This document shows, one piece after another, positions 51,503-63,655 of a DNA stretch of 64,000 nt (its first letter is position 1; each line of letters begins with the position of its first letter). The position numbers and the translations under genes were made by a program. This DNA is from Gossypium raimondii (lineage: Eukaryota > Streptophyta > Magnoliopsida > Malvales > Malvaceae): positions 33,458,444-33,522,443 of the forward strand of contig NC_068566.1 of NCBI RefSeq assembly GCF_025698545.1, read 5' to 3'. Below the pieces are notes generated by a model that had not been told where the DNA came from, ran no database searches, and saw only the letters and a list, made by a program, of their open reading frames with translations.

Positions 51503-53102
51503 TATAACACTCCTAACCCGTATACATCGATAAATTAGGGTTACGAAGCGTTACCAGATAAAACGCAACTTAACACAGACATTCAGTAGAATTCAAGAAT
51601 TTTACATTTATGTTAAATTAGTCAAATATGTATAATTATAAATTTTATTTTAACCTTTTATAACAAAACATAACATTTCAGTTCAATTAAACCGTAAGAA
51701 AAATAAGCTAGTTTCATATGGCTATTAATTATATATATACAGTACATTAAAGTATGACTCCCAAAATATTATTTAGCCTATACATGCCATAAGTTAAAAT
51801 TTAAACGTTTTAATACCGAGATAGTAGATAGAGTGATGATCTTCGCTAACGATCCCCAAGTCTGCAGCTTGGTTTTTATCTATAAAACAACTGGACAAAA
51901 ACAATCAAAGTAAGCTTTTATAGCTTAGTAAGTTTATAGCATATCTAAAATACATATAAACGAACATATGTATAAACATTATATGCTTATAATCAAATTC
52001 TGAGACATAATCATTAATTGCATATACTAATTTCTAATATACTTATCATTTGCATTTCATCGAATGCATATCTATGATCTTTCAAATTCATATGTCAAAA
52101 GCTTATATTTTTACTTATCAACTACATGAACCAAATGCACATTTATACTTCTAATCCACATGTGCGGATGCATACATGTATATTCAACAATTTTCATAAC
52201 AACCAATATATGTGCTTATTCACTAAACACATAGATCCAAACATTTATATGCTCATCAAATACATATAAATAAATGTTCATATACTTATCCATTTTATAT
52301 AACCCAAAATCATTTATATATTTATATATATCAGATGCATATAATCACTTAATTTAACATATTCATCGGCACTTAGCCTGCTAGGCTTATAGCCTGATTC
52401 AGATCACCGGCACTTAGCCTGCTAGGTTTATAACCTGATTCAGATCACCGGCACTTAGCCTGCTAGACTTAAAGTCCGAATTATTTCACCGGCCTTAAGC
52501 CTGCTAGACTTAAAGTCCGAATTATTTCACCGGCCTTAAGCCAGCTAGGTTTTAAACCTGAAAATTTCAATTTCACATATACGAAATACTCCTCAAGTAA
52601 TTCTTTAAAGTAATCACATAATTGTAAAAGATCATATTCAAACATAAGAGAATTTATAAAATCCTATCTTCAATTCAATTCAAATATCTATAAATTGTAT
52701 GCGCACACATATATTCATATACATTACTACTTAACTAAATTTAATACAAAACTTTACATACCTAAATACACTTATTGAACCTAACCTAAATACACTTATT
52801 CGAACCTAACTAAATATATATATATATATATTTGTAAGTATACATTTGATGCTATCTCTATATGCATATATATTTAAATATATACTTAACACTTAGCGTT
52901 GAATTTTAATAAATACTTATTCAAATATAAACATATATGCATCAATTCATATAGAAACACCCATTCGAAATTTCTTATGCATATACAATATACATACCTT
53001 TTATCAAACTTAAAATTATACATAATTGTACATATACTTATTTTTGAAACTGATCTTGCATTTATAATCCCCATATCACCAACTATTTTCAAATAAGTCA
53101 TA

Positions 53103-53136
<34 letters not shown>

Positions 53137-53931
53137 AATATTTAAACAATGTATATACATATATCTATGTAATATTCTTCATTATATTTATTATCAAAAC
53201 TTATATAAACATATATCCTTATAGCCGAACATAGCTTATACACAATTACTATCCATATTTCAAGTCTATTCAACCAAAATATACTTGATTATAGATCAAC
53301 AATAATTCAATATAGATTCATACACACATATATATACTAATTTAGTCGCTAGTAGACTTACCTCGGATATCAGTAGACACGATCGACTATTCAATTACTT
53401 TCGTTTTCCCCTGATCCAAATCCGTTTTCTTCGTTTCTTGATCTTAATCAAGCTTTGTAAGTGCCAAATATTCCAAAACTTTAAACCCTTATATTTCTCT
53501 CTTAGTTTCGGTAAAAAAAAAAGATGAAGAACATGGTTTTAAATTTGTTATATTTAACATATATTAACCATAATAATTAATTTACTTAATTAACCTTTGT
53601 TAAAATATAATATATAACACATATTATAAAGTCATTCTTGACCATTGCCGTCCACTCATCTAATGGTGGACTAATTGCTTCTTAAATCCTCCAAATTATA
53701 AAGACAACAACAAATAGATACTTTCATATTTAACCATTAAATTTTTTATTTTACGCGATTTAATCCTTTTATTTAATCGGACACTCAAACGACGAAATTA
53801 AAACACGAAAATTTCACACAATTAAATTCACACATAATAAACACACAAAATAATATTAAAATATTTTTTTGACTCGAACTTGTGGTCCCGAAACCACTAT
53901 GTCCGATTAGAGTCGAAATCGAGCTGTTACA
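51503..53931 (-). mobile_element. 5' LTR of a truncated minus-strand Gypsy element
   Basis: In element orientation the LTR begins TGTAACAGCTCG at 53931 and ends GGAGTGTTATA at 51503, a TG...CA LTR whose final base pair has mutated. The primer site lies directly inside it. It shares 'gcttagtaagttta', 'acttacctcgg' and 'gtggtcccgaaacca' blocks with the LTR at 13265-16012. Microsatellite (TA)n tracts occur at about 52816 and 53107. No matching 3' LTR is in the window. Confidence 0.75.
52363..52565. repeat. ~46-bp minisatellite, five copies, inside the LTR
   Basis: 'caccggcacttagcctgcta' followed by a variable 'ggcttatagcctgattcagat' or 'gacttaaagtccgaattattt' recurs five times. Two sub-types follow each other, suggesting two expansion steps. 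Confidence 0.85.
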
Positions 53932-54730
53932 GTTGTGGTGGAAAGTGAAGATGGAAAAGATAGGAGAGAAAATGGGTGATGCAAAAGATTTGTACCGTAA
54001 ACACTCTTAGATAGATGTTCTATTGATATTCATGGGATGAGTCATATAACTTTACTAGCAGGTGTACTCATATATATCCCTTGAGTCACATGTCACCTTG
54101 TCGAGCTTTTAGAGTTTATATAGTAGTAAGTTGATGTAGGAAGTATAGCACGATGTTGTTGCTCTATCACAAGATAATTTATAATATATCATCTTTTTTA
54201 GTTTTTGCAAATACTTTAATAATGATTTTGTTATATATATTTGAATTACTAAATAAGTTAATATTTTTTATTCAATAGTTTTAATAAGGAATATTATTTT
54301 GCACTAATATCCAATATTAAAAATACTGTGTTTTTACTATTTTTATAAAATAAATAAGTTTTTGATAATATTTCAGAACTTAACCAACATTTTAAATAAT
54401 CACATGTTATTTTAAGGGTTATCTTTATTTTTTAAGGTTAAAATATGTTATAAGACCCTATACTTTTATTTTTATAAATTTAGTTTCTCTACTTTTAATA
54501 TTTTAAAATTGATTAATTACAACATCAAATTTTTAGTTACATGGTTATCAAGTGAATTTTAATTTCAATATTTTACACCAAAAAATTAACAATGTTACCA
54601 ATTAGACCTGAATTTTGAAATCTGAAAAATAGAGACTAAAATCATGAAAATAAAAGTGCCTGGACTAAATTAAAAATTTATGAGTAATACAAGGACCTAT
54701 GGCATATTTTAACCATTAATAATTAAAAAA
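53932..54730. other. Intergenic upstream of HSP101
   Basis: AT-rich DNA with no recognised gene. The phrases at about 54440-54710 ('ataagaccctatacttt' and 'gtgcctggactaaatt') look like two arms of a decayed MULE-type repeat, but this is not secure. Confidence 0.4.
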
Positions 54731-54733
54731 AAG

Positions 54734-54739
54734 CACGTG
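54734..54739. promoter_or_regulatory. G-box CACGTG in the HSP101 promoter
   Basis: A perfect palindromic CACGTG followed by GGG, about 58 bp upstream of the first heat-shock element. bZIP and bHLH factors bind this core in plants, including ABA- and light-responsive promoters. Use here is unproven. Confidence 0.5.
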
Positions 54740-54791
54740 GGGGACGAATCTGTCAAACTCGGACGTTAAAAAAGAAAAAAGAAAGAAGTGT

Positions 54792-54801
54792 AGAAATTTC
54801 T
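54792..54801. promoter_or_regulatory. Heat-shock element 1 (aGAAatTTCt)
   Basis: A perfect nGAAnnTTCn pair, followed by further TTC and GAA units (TTTC at 54803-54806, GAA at 54811-54813, TTC at 54818-54820). Heat-shock factor trimers bind arrays of this kind. The location just upstream of the HSP101 leader fits. Confidence 0.7.
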
Positions 54802-54831
54802 GTTTCTAATGAAAAACTTCTACAACTTTCG

Positions 54832-54841
54832 TGAATTTTCG
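54832..54841. promoter_or_regulatory. Heat-shock element 2 (tGAAttTTCg)
   Basis: A second perfect nGAAnnTTCn pair 40 bp downstream of the first, with another TTC at 54844-54846. The transcript start is not visible, so this element may lie at or just beyond it. Confidence 0.6.
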
Positions 54842-55080
54842 CTTTCCTCAACAAAAACCCAGTCTTCACCTCCTTCCTCCATCGCAATTTCACCAGCGAA
54901 ATGTAAGTAATCCTTCACTTTTTTCAATCCACCATTCTCGTATATCAAACAAAGCAAGCTTTTTTTTTTTTTTTCCCTTTTCCGGGACAAGAAAGACTAA
55001 CAACAAGAAACAGAGCAACGCAGACAACTCTCTGTTTTTCACCTATCGGATAGACGAATTTGTTTATTTCTTATCATCAG

Positions 55081-55342
55081 GTAAGAAGCAAAAATCTTCC
55101 TTTTTTATGTTTCTATATTTGTGTGTTAGAAAGCTTTGAATTGTATGAAATGAGTTCTTTCTTTCTTTTCTATTATTTTTCTTGTTTTTATGATATTTGA
55201 AAATGTAAATCAAAGAAGATGCATTTTCTGAAAATTAGATATTCGAAAAAAGAAAAAAAAAAGTTTTTGTTAATTTACATTGATCCAAAGCTTTTGGTTA
55301 TTTACTGAATGGGTTTAGTTTTTGGATTTTTTTTTTTTGCAG
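55081..55342 (+). other. Probable 5'-leader intron of HSP101
   Basis: ATCAG|GTAAGAAGC at 55080/55081 and a T-rich tract ending TTGCAG|GTTTTTA at 55342/55343 form a good GT-AG intron just before the start codon at 55365. The preceding leader is rich in CAA and ACA. Confidence 0.55.
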
Positions 55343-55364
55343 GTTTTTATAGTAAGTAAAGAGA

Positions 55365-58300
55365 ATGAATCCCGATAAATTCACTCACAAGACGAATGAG
55401 GCTCTTGCCGGGGCTCATGAGCTAGCAACGAGCAATGGCCATGCCCAATTCACTCCCCTCCATCTTGCGGTTGCTTTAATATCCGACTCCCAAGGCATCT
55501 TTTATCAAGCAATCTCCAACTCCGGAGGTGATAGGGTCGCACAATCCGTGGATAGGGTATTCAATCAAGCCTTGAAAAAGCTTCCAACACAGTCACCTCC
55601 ACCAGATCAAGTCCCTGCTAGTTCTTCTCTTGTTAAGGCAATCCGTCGCGCCCAAGCCGCCCAAAAGTCTCGCGGGGATACCCATTTGGCGGTCGATCAG
55701 TTGATTCTAGGCCTCCTTGAGGATTCTCAGATTACGGATTTGTTGAAAGAAGCAGGGGTTACACCAGCAAAAGTGAAATCCGAGCTCGAAAAGCTTCGAG
55801 GAAAAGAAGGGAAAAAGGTGGAGAGTGCATCAGGGGACACTACATTTCAAGCTTTAAAATCATATGGGACTGACCTTGTTGAGCAAGCAGGGAAGCTTGA
55901 TCCTGTAATAGGCCGAGATGAAGAAATTAGAAGGGTCATTAGGATCCTGTCTAGAAGAACTAAAAACAACCCAGTTCTAATTGGAGAACCTGGTGTTGGT
56001 AAAACTGCTGTGGTAGAGGGTTTGGCTCAAAGAATTGTGAGGGGAGATGTGCCTAGTAATCTTGCCGATGTTCGACTCGTTGCGTTGGATATGGGTGCAC
56101 TGATTGCAGGAGCGAAATATAGAGGAGAGTTTGAAGAAAGATTGAAAGCGGTTTTGAAAGAGGTTGAGGAAGCTGAAGGGAAAGTGATTCTCTTCATTGA
56201 TGAAATCCACTTAGTACTTGGCGCTGGTCGAACCGAGGGTTCCATGGATGCAGCCAACCTCTTTAAACCTATGCTTGCTAGGGGTCAACTTAGGTGCATT
56301 GGTGCTACTACGTTGGAAGAATATAGAAAGTATGTTGAAAAAGATGCTGCATTTGAGAGAAGGTTTCAACAGGTTTATGTTGCTGAGCCTAGTGTACCAG
56401 ACACCGTTAGCATCCTTCGAGGATTAAAGGAAAAATACGAGGGTCATCACGGTGTTAGGATTCAAGACCGTGCCTTGGTGATTGCAGCCCAACTGTCAAG
56501 TCGATATATTACTGGTATGCCATATTTCTTCTTTAGAGATGCTTGATCAAGTGTTAATGATATCTATTTAAAGCATGTATTTGAATTTCTTTGCTGAGTT
56601 CTAAATGATATTCATTGGTATTTTGGTTCAGGACGGCATCTTCCCGACAAAGCAATCGATTTGGTTGATGAAGCTTGTGCAAATGTGAGAGTTCAGCTTG
56701 ATAGTCAGCCTGAAGAAATTGATAATCTTGAAAGGAAAAGAATGCAACTAGAAGTTGAGCTTCATGCATTGGAGAAAGAGAAGGATAAGGCTAGCAAAGC
56801 TCGACTGGTTGAAGTAAGTTTTGACTCTCAAAAAGTGATGGATTAAGTTTATGTTCTTACTTTTGTTGGATCTATAACTTTTTGTTTTGTTTTGTTTAGG
56901 TCCGGAAAGAACTTGATGATTTAAGGGACAAGCTTCTGCCATTGATGATGAAATATCGAAAGGAGAAAGAAAGGGTTGATGAGATTCGAAGATTGAAGCA
57001 GAAGAGAGAAGAACTCATGCTTGCTTTACAGGAGGCTGAAAGGAGATATGATTTGGCAAGAGCTGCTGATTTGAGATATGGGGCAATTCAGGAAGTGGAA
57101 TCTGCACTAGCCCAGATCGAAGGCACAGCAGATGAGAACATAATGTTAACCGAAACAGTTGGACCGGAGCACATTGCCGAGGCTGTAAGCCGCTGGACTG
57201 GCATCCCCGTCACGAGGCTTGGACAGAATGAGAAGGAGAGGTTGATTGTGCTTGCAGAGAGGTTGCATCAAAGAGTGGTGGGACAAAACCAGGCTGTTGA
57301 TGCTGTTGCAGAAGCTGTTTTGAGGTCGAGAGCTGGATTAGGAAGGCCACAACAGCCAACTGGCTCATTCCTTTTCTTGGGTCCAACCGGTGTTGGCAAG
57401 ACGGAGCTTGCTAAGTCACTAGCGGAACAACTCTTTGATGATGAGAATCTGCTGATCAGGATTGATATGTCCGAGTACATGGAGCAACACTCAGTGGCTC
57501 GACTTATTGGGGCACCACCTGGGTATGTTGGCCACGAGGAAGGAGGGCAGCTTACAGAGGCAGTGAGGAGGAGGCCTTACAGTGTTGTACTCTTTGATGA
57601 AGTTGAGAAAGCACACCTCTCTGTTTTCAACACACTACTTCAAGTCTTGGATGATGGTCGGTTAACTGATGGCCAGGGCCGCACTGTGGACTTCAGAAAT
57701 ACTGTGATCATCATGACATCAAACCTTGGAGCAGAACATATTCTTTCAGGACTTAGCAGGAAATGTACAATGCAAGTTGCTCGTGATCGAGTCATGCAAG
57801 AGGTAGTTAAATGACCTATTTCTGGCATCATATACCCTTGTCATATAATGTTGTTGAAGCAGTAGTATTAACATAATGATTTTGATTGTTTGACAGGTAA
57901 GGCGACATTTTAAACCAGAGTTGCTCAACAGGCTAGATGAGATCGTCGTTTTCGACCCTCTATCACATGACCAATTGAGGAAAGTTGCTAGATTGCAAAT
58001 GAAGGATGTTGCAAGCCGCCTTGCTGAAAGGGGTATTGCATTGGCTGTAGAAGATTCAGCATTGGACTATATTCTTGCTGAGAGTTATGATCCAGTAAGT
58101 ATTAACATTTATATCTTATACATATTCAGATATCATTGAGGGTATGGTTGAATAGTTACATTGTCTCTCTTTTTTTAACTTTTGATATAGGTTTATGGTG
58201 CAAGACCTATTAGGAGATGGCTTGAGAAGAAAGTTGTGACTGAGCTATCAAGGATGCTTGTGAAGGAAGAAATCGATGAGAACTCGACAGTTTACATCGA

Positions 58301-58487
58301 TGCTCCGAATGGAAGTGAGTTAGTGTATCGGGTTGAGAAGAATGGAGGGTTAGTCAATGCAGAGACTGGGCAAAAAGCGGATGTATTGATCCGAATCCCG
58401 AACGGAACAAGAAGAAGTGATGCTGCACAAGCAGTGAAGAAGATGAAGATTGAGGAGATAGATGATGAAGATGAAATGGACTCATGA
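55365..58487 (+). CDS. HSP101: Cytosolic heat-shock protein HSP101/ClpB1, five exons
   Basis: Exons 55365-56514, 56632-56813, 56900-57802, 57897-58094 and 58191-58487 join in frame with GT-AG introns to 909 residues, the normal HSP101 length. The N-terminal Clp repeat domain starts [20 protein letters not shown], with no organelle transit peptide, so it is the cytosol/nucleus form. NBD1 has Walker A GEPGVGKT (207-214), Walker B ILFIDE (275-280) and pore-loop Tyr in GAKYRGE (about 252). A long Glu/Lys/Arg-rich coiled-coil middle domain follows (about 400-520). NBD2 has Walker A GPTGVGKT (605-612), Walker B VVLFDE (673-678) and pore loop GYVGHEEGG. It ends in an acidic tail, [12 protein letters not shown]. 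The hexameric ATPase threads aggregated proteins through its pore together with HSP70 and small HSPs and is needed for acquired heat tolerance. All key residues are intact, and upstream heat-shock elements fit heat induction. Confidence 0.97.
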
Positions 58488-59478
58488 ACCAATTTATTTG
58501 CTTTTTAGTACAATAAGTCATGTTGAATATTGAATAGTGGAAGGCTGGAACGAGCCCTATTGTGATTGTAAGTAATTTCATACTGCATTCGTCAAAATGA
58601 AAATTGTATATACAATGAATAATCGAGTTGGTTTGTTTTGAAAAATGATTTTGTTGTTATTACAAGTGATAGGGACTATGAGTGTGTTTCTTTGGATTGG
58701 GTTGAAAGTAGGTAAATGCTTTTATTGATTCTCTTCAATGAAATAAAGTAAAAGAATTGATTTGAAGTAATAAGAGTTTTTTTTATCTAGTTATTATTTT
58801 CTAATTTGTTTTCATTATAAATAATTAGCATTTATCTTTTATTATGAATTATTAAATATGTTTAAAATTAAATAACAAAAATATTAGTTTTAGTTGATTT
58901 GATTATTTTAACGAGTTAAAAAACTTAAATTTGATGACTATTTTATTTAATGAAAGGAGTTTATAGCAATATGGAATATGTGGACAAAATAAATACATGT
59001 GATACATACAGGTATATATACTAGAATTAGTGAAAATAATAATTTTGATAGAAAAAAAGATTACCTTTAAAAATAACATAAAAATTATTATAGATAAAAT
59101 TAATGATACAGGTATATATATGCGAATGGGAGAATTCCAATTTTATAGATAAAAGAAAAAATATTTTGTGGATTAGTTTTTTAAAAGAGGGATTGTTTTT
59201 AAAATTAAGTGACATTTATTTTTATTTGCTAAATGTGTTATCATCAAAGTTTGATTTTTTTATTATTATAATTTCACCATTAAAGATTATTTAGTTAGAT
59301 TGTCATACTCACATTTAGTGCGAAGGTCAACTTTATGACTTCATCAAGAGGTTAGTTCCTATTTTGAGAATGCTTTGCCTAAACATCACTGTTATACGAG
59401 ATGGATTTATACAAAAATATACGAGAAAGAGTTCCTAACACCTAATAGCACTTGTCAATCTATTGCATCTCCAAACTA
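58488..59478. other. HSP101 3' region and AT-rich intergenic DNA
   Basis: The 3' untranslated region follows the TGA at 58485-58487. Two related phrases with 'acaggtatatata' lie at about 59009 and 59109. No gene is recognised. Confidence 0.45.
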
Positions 59479-59682
59479 AGGGTCAATTTAGCATTGCTTC
59501 TAAGAAAAAATTTTAAAACAAAAAATACTTTTGAGATAAAAGCATTGCTAAACAAGATTTTTTTTAGAGAAAAAATATACTTTTTAAACCTAAAAAATTG
59601 GCCCCAAAGTGTTTTTGATAGAAACATAAAATTTTAACTTCTCCCCAAAAATGCTTTCTAGAAACAATACTAAACTAGCCCT
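59479..59682. mobile_element. 204-bp fold-back MITE
   Basis: Left end agggtcaatttagcattgct is mirrored at the right end by the inverse of agggctagtttagtattgtt, and the interior also pairs roughly (aaaaacttt-type phrases in both orientations). 'ta' lies directly outside both ends (59477-59478 and 59683-59684). The class is uncertain: a TA duplication suggests Tc1/mariner (Stowaway), but the end sequence is not the usual Stowaway one. Confidence 0.6.
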
Positions 59683-59684
59683 TA

Positions 59685-60649
59685 TTCTCTTTAAATTGAC
59701 TCAAACTATACTCTCAATTACTGATATTCGTCAATTTACCACTCACACTAATGGAGTGGAAACCTTAATGGCTAAGATTTATGTTAAGCCAACCTCCCTT
59801 TATAAATATCTTTTTTCAGCACCAAGGCAAAAAGGCAATAAAGATTTCACATTGCCTATATAGCAAACACTTTATTCAAACACAGCCTCAACACCTCTAA
59901 ACCAACATTTTTATTGATTCTTTACGTTATCTACGTTGTGAACCACATTTTTTTTAATAGCTCTCCACGTCCCCTATAATCAAAACTGCCACTGTTGTAC
60001 TATTATACATTTGTTATAACTTGATTGTTATAACAATTGATGTCATCTATAGGAAGCAAACAAAAAATTATTTCTTTACCTTCTAAAGGATAAAGCTATC
60101 GTCATTATGAGCAAGAAGAGAAGATGCCTCTCATGACAAGCATCATAATGCTATATCTATATGTTGGGCTCAAAATGATGTGGTAGAGGCTCGCCATTCC
60201 TTTTACTTGTAATTTCATAAATGAAGCAACAAACACTTATTTATTTTCTTCTAACCCCCGGTAAACCATTGAGAGGAGAAATATTGTTGACATCTAAGGA
60301 TAAAAAAGGATTCTCGACCTACTATCCAACAATATTGAAAGACAAGCTCGCAAAGGTTTCTTTGAGCTAAACTCCATAGGTATTTCCAAGAAGAGGCATA
60401 AAGGAATTGAGAATGTTGGAACCTTTGGTGTGTTAGAACAAGTTGTGGAACCTGACTATCTATTGATGTCTCATGGATTGTTTGAATCGATATTAGAACA
60501 GGTGCATGTTTTAATCAAAGTTCTTTTAGGTTGGCATTATTGACATTAAAGGATCATGTTTTCATGCACAAACCAGTTGAGACATGAAAGTTGCTTGAAG
60601 CCCATGTTTGATTAGCTCAAGGTTTCTTGTGATAAAACATTGTTTGTAT
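59685..60649. other. Intergenic, no gene recognised
   Basis: Mixed-composition DNA with no sustained frame showing recognisable protein similarity. The stretch from 60050 to 60640 is less AT-rich and could be a decayed coding remnant, but I could not identify it. Confidence 0.35.
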
Positions 60650-61191
60650 TGCTTGTCACATTTCATGCTTGAACAACAATTAGAACATTAATATAAAAAC
60701 ATAAAAAATACAAGAAAAATACTTAAATATATACCAAATTGAAGGACCAAAGGTTGAAAAGCATAAATCCTATTCTTTCATCTTAGTTTCGGGTGGAGAA
60801 GAGAATAAAAACATGAACATTGTTTTGTTTCTTTTAAATTTGGTCTTATATAGTTGTTTAATGTTAAATAATTAAAATTAACTTAATTAATCTTTGTTTA
60901 ATTAACAAAATTGCAAGTAACCAATTCGGTGGATTCCAACTAATATCTTTGGCACATTTAGAAAGGTCCAATTGCTTAATTGGTCCTTAAGTAAATAAAA
61001 ATTTATAGCGATTAACTTTTACTACTTTTACAATTTAGTCATTGTAACTTAATTAACTATCTAATTAACAAAACTAAGAGACCAAAATTTAATTAACCTT
61101 AATACTAACTTTCTAATATTTGCGGACTCGAACATCACAATTGAGATTCCAAAACCACTATTTCGACATTATTGAAAAATAAATTATTACA
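60650..61191 (-). mobile_element. Truncated Gypsy-type LTR fragment
   Basis: The sequence ends 'ccaaaaccactatttcgaca' then ...ATTATTACA, matching the same end block of the LTRs at 13265-16012 and 51503-53931. Phrases such as 'caatttagtcattgtaactt' and 'taactatctaattaacaaaa' are typical of the same group. The other end is missing; the start is approximate. Confidence 0.55.
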
Positions 61192-62490
61192 ATATTTTTC
61201 AAAATTTTTTTAGATTTGAGTTAAAACATTCATATAAAATTATTATAAGTTTTGAGGTCAACTTTATAAAATAAGTTCACTATCCATTTTATATATTCAA
61301 TTATATAATTTATTAAAAGTTTCTTTAAATATTTTTCATATATTATTCAATTACACAAAACCCTACTCCATTATATAAATTAATATAACTTTTGAATGTT
61401 TTGTATAATTATATAAAGTATTAACCAATTATACATAATATTGTGTAAGTATATAAAATGTTATTTAATTAAACAAATTATTATAAATATCATGATATTT
61501 TATGTAACACTGCTAGGAAAAAATATTACCTATTATAATTATAATATTTTATCATTTTATCTAACATTAAAGTTCCTGTTTATCAAGGTAGCTTTATTTT
61601 AACGTGAAATCCTAAAAACTTTTTTTTCTCCAAACTGTTTGCTTGTTATTTTTTATTTTGCTTAGCAGCAATATTAGCCTTAAAGTTGACTATTGTTTGC
61701 CTTTTTCTCCCTTTCACAAACCCTCTCTTTTTTTTTTCTTTTTCTCATTCATTCCATGTAAATTCTTTCTTTTTAGTTTACCAATCTATTTTGTGGGTAT
61801 CTTTATTGTCTTCATAAGTTGTGATGGACAGATGCCGGCGCTTGTCATCGTTGAAACTCCATCGACCACCAGCAATTTCTCTTGAAAAGTGGGTGGCTCT
61901 TCGTTGGCTTCTTATTCCATTTATGTTTTGAGAGTATTTTAAAATAATAATGATTTCACAAGTCGATTTGGACCCGTGTTGTTTTAAATTTTATATTTTT
62001 TTTGTTTGTTTTTCCATTGTTTAATAAGTCTTTACTTTTAGAAGTTTTTGCTTGCTCTTGTAGCACGTTATTTAGTCCTGCTTATGCATGTAGTCTTGCT
62101 TTTGCAAGGTATTTAAGAGTTGGTTTTGCCGCATTCCTCTTTAGTTTGGTGGATGCTTGATTTTTCTGCCCATTTTGGCTTATCGCTTTAAACCATTCAG
62201 GGTTAATTTCCTTGTGGTATTAAATGCTTGCAATCACTCCAGATATGTTGTGCTTGAGTTGTGATAGAGCCAATTGTCAATGTGCTATAATGTTCTATTG
62301 ATGTTAAGGCTGAAGCCTTTGTTGTGTTGGTTGAACTTGTCATTCACCGCCTACAATGGGTGTTTGTTATCCCCCCAAATTGCATGGTCTCATTCATTGA
62401 ATGAATTAATAAATTTCCCTTTAAAAAAAGTTAATGAATACCATCATAATCCAAACATGATTAAATTTAGATAATAAAACATGTGAGAAC
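61192..62490. other. Intergenic, no gene recognised
   Basis: AT-rich, with several (ta)-rich and 'ttatataa' phrases. No protein-like frame or paired element ends were found. Confidence 0.4.
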
Positions 62491-62493
62491 ATT

Positions 62494-62624
62494 TAGGCAA
62501 AAGTACCATGGAGGCCTTGTATTACGAGTTAAATTGTATTTTTCTCGTTTTTTCAAAAAAAATGAACAAATTAGTCCTTGTACGTTAGATCAAAAATCAA
62601 ATTGATCTTTTCTATTAAAAATTT
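62494..62624. mobile_element. Single MULE-type terminal arm
   Basis: Phrases 'ggcaaaagtaccatggaggc', 'aaatgaacaaattagtcctt' and 'gtacgttagatcaaaaatca' match the style of long MULE terminal repeats in cotton-type genomes. Its partner is not seen in the window, so it may be a solo arm or extend past the edge. Confidence 0.45.
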
Positions 62625-63178
62625 TGTTGAGTAATATTTTCTCGTATCGTATTAAGGGAAACAGATGGGGTATTTATACATGTTCCTACTGCTACTATTA
62701 TAGCTTACAATAGGGCCCACTATTTTGTCTCGGCCTTTGGACTGATGGTACTGACATTTCCTGTCCCTGGTACTGACATTCTCTAGGCCTCATTTGGCTT
62801 ATTGGACGCTTACCTGCGAAGCACTTGGTCCTTTCGGATCTTGGGACTGACTCCTCTAGCGAACCTCACACCTACCAGTCATGAGCGGGGATCCCATGTA
62901 GGGCTTGCGATCCCTTTTGCTGGCATAGCTCGTGACCTCATCCCTACAAGGCTTATGCTAGCTCTCCTCTCGCGACCTCATTCTTGTAAGGCTTACGCGA
63001 GCTACCCTTGCGGGCTTCTTGCGTAAACTATCTTTGCAAACATCTAGTATCTCGTGAGGTCCTCAGCTGACATACCTGCAGGAGAACAGACGAACATTTT
63101 TCTTCCGGGTTGGGTTTATCCAGGTTAGAAATCTAGATCATATCGGTCACTTGGGCTGTCGATTACCAAATCCTAACA
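62625..63178 (-). mobile_element. Possible LTR (TG...CA, minus-strand TATA)
   Basis: Bounded by TGTTGAG and CCTAACA. In the minus orientation it contains TATAAATACCCC at about 62667-62678, a promoter-like motif set in the latter part of the unit, as in LTRs. No primer site or matching 5-bp duplication was found, so the call is tentative. Confidence 0.35.
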
Positions 63179-63655
63179 ATTCAATCCCCCCTTAGTGGGC
63201 CTAAGGGACGTTATAAAGTGGCAGGTCTTAGGTCCATCTCAGACGCAGCTTGCTAGGCACGACGTTGGGCCATAGTGTATGACAATTGCCTTACCATGCA
63301 TGAATCCAGACATTGGGCGTGCACATCTGGCCAGATATGAATTATTTTTCTTTGATTGTATCTAGGTCGTTGATCCCTTTTTTTGGTTATCTGAGTGGTT
63401 TAAGAAATCTTCCTTTAAAAGGGATAGTTGGGGTTTTAGGTTTCTTTATTGTTTGGCTTTTTTGCAAATCAGAATCGAGGTAAATCTCACAAATTTTTTT
63501 TTGCTTTTTAACTCCAATATCTGTTTTCTTTCTTCCTTTATTCGAAATATGGTGAAGATGGAAGGAGCTCACATCCAGATCGTCTCGGCTAGTCTAACTC
63601 CAGTCGTTGTGACTGAAAAGCCCTATACTTGTAACTCCATGTCGAATGAGATGAA

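Noticed and set aside
54831..55139. 102-residue open frame before HSP101
   Set aside because: It has no ATG at its listed start, lies in the HSP101 leader and runs over the leader splice donor; composition is Phe/Ser-rich noise.
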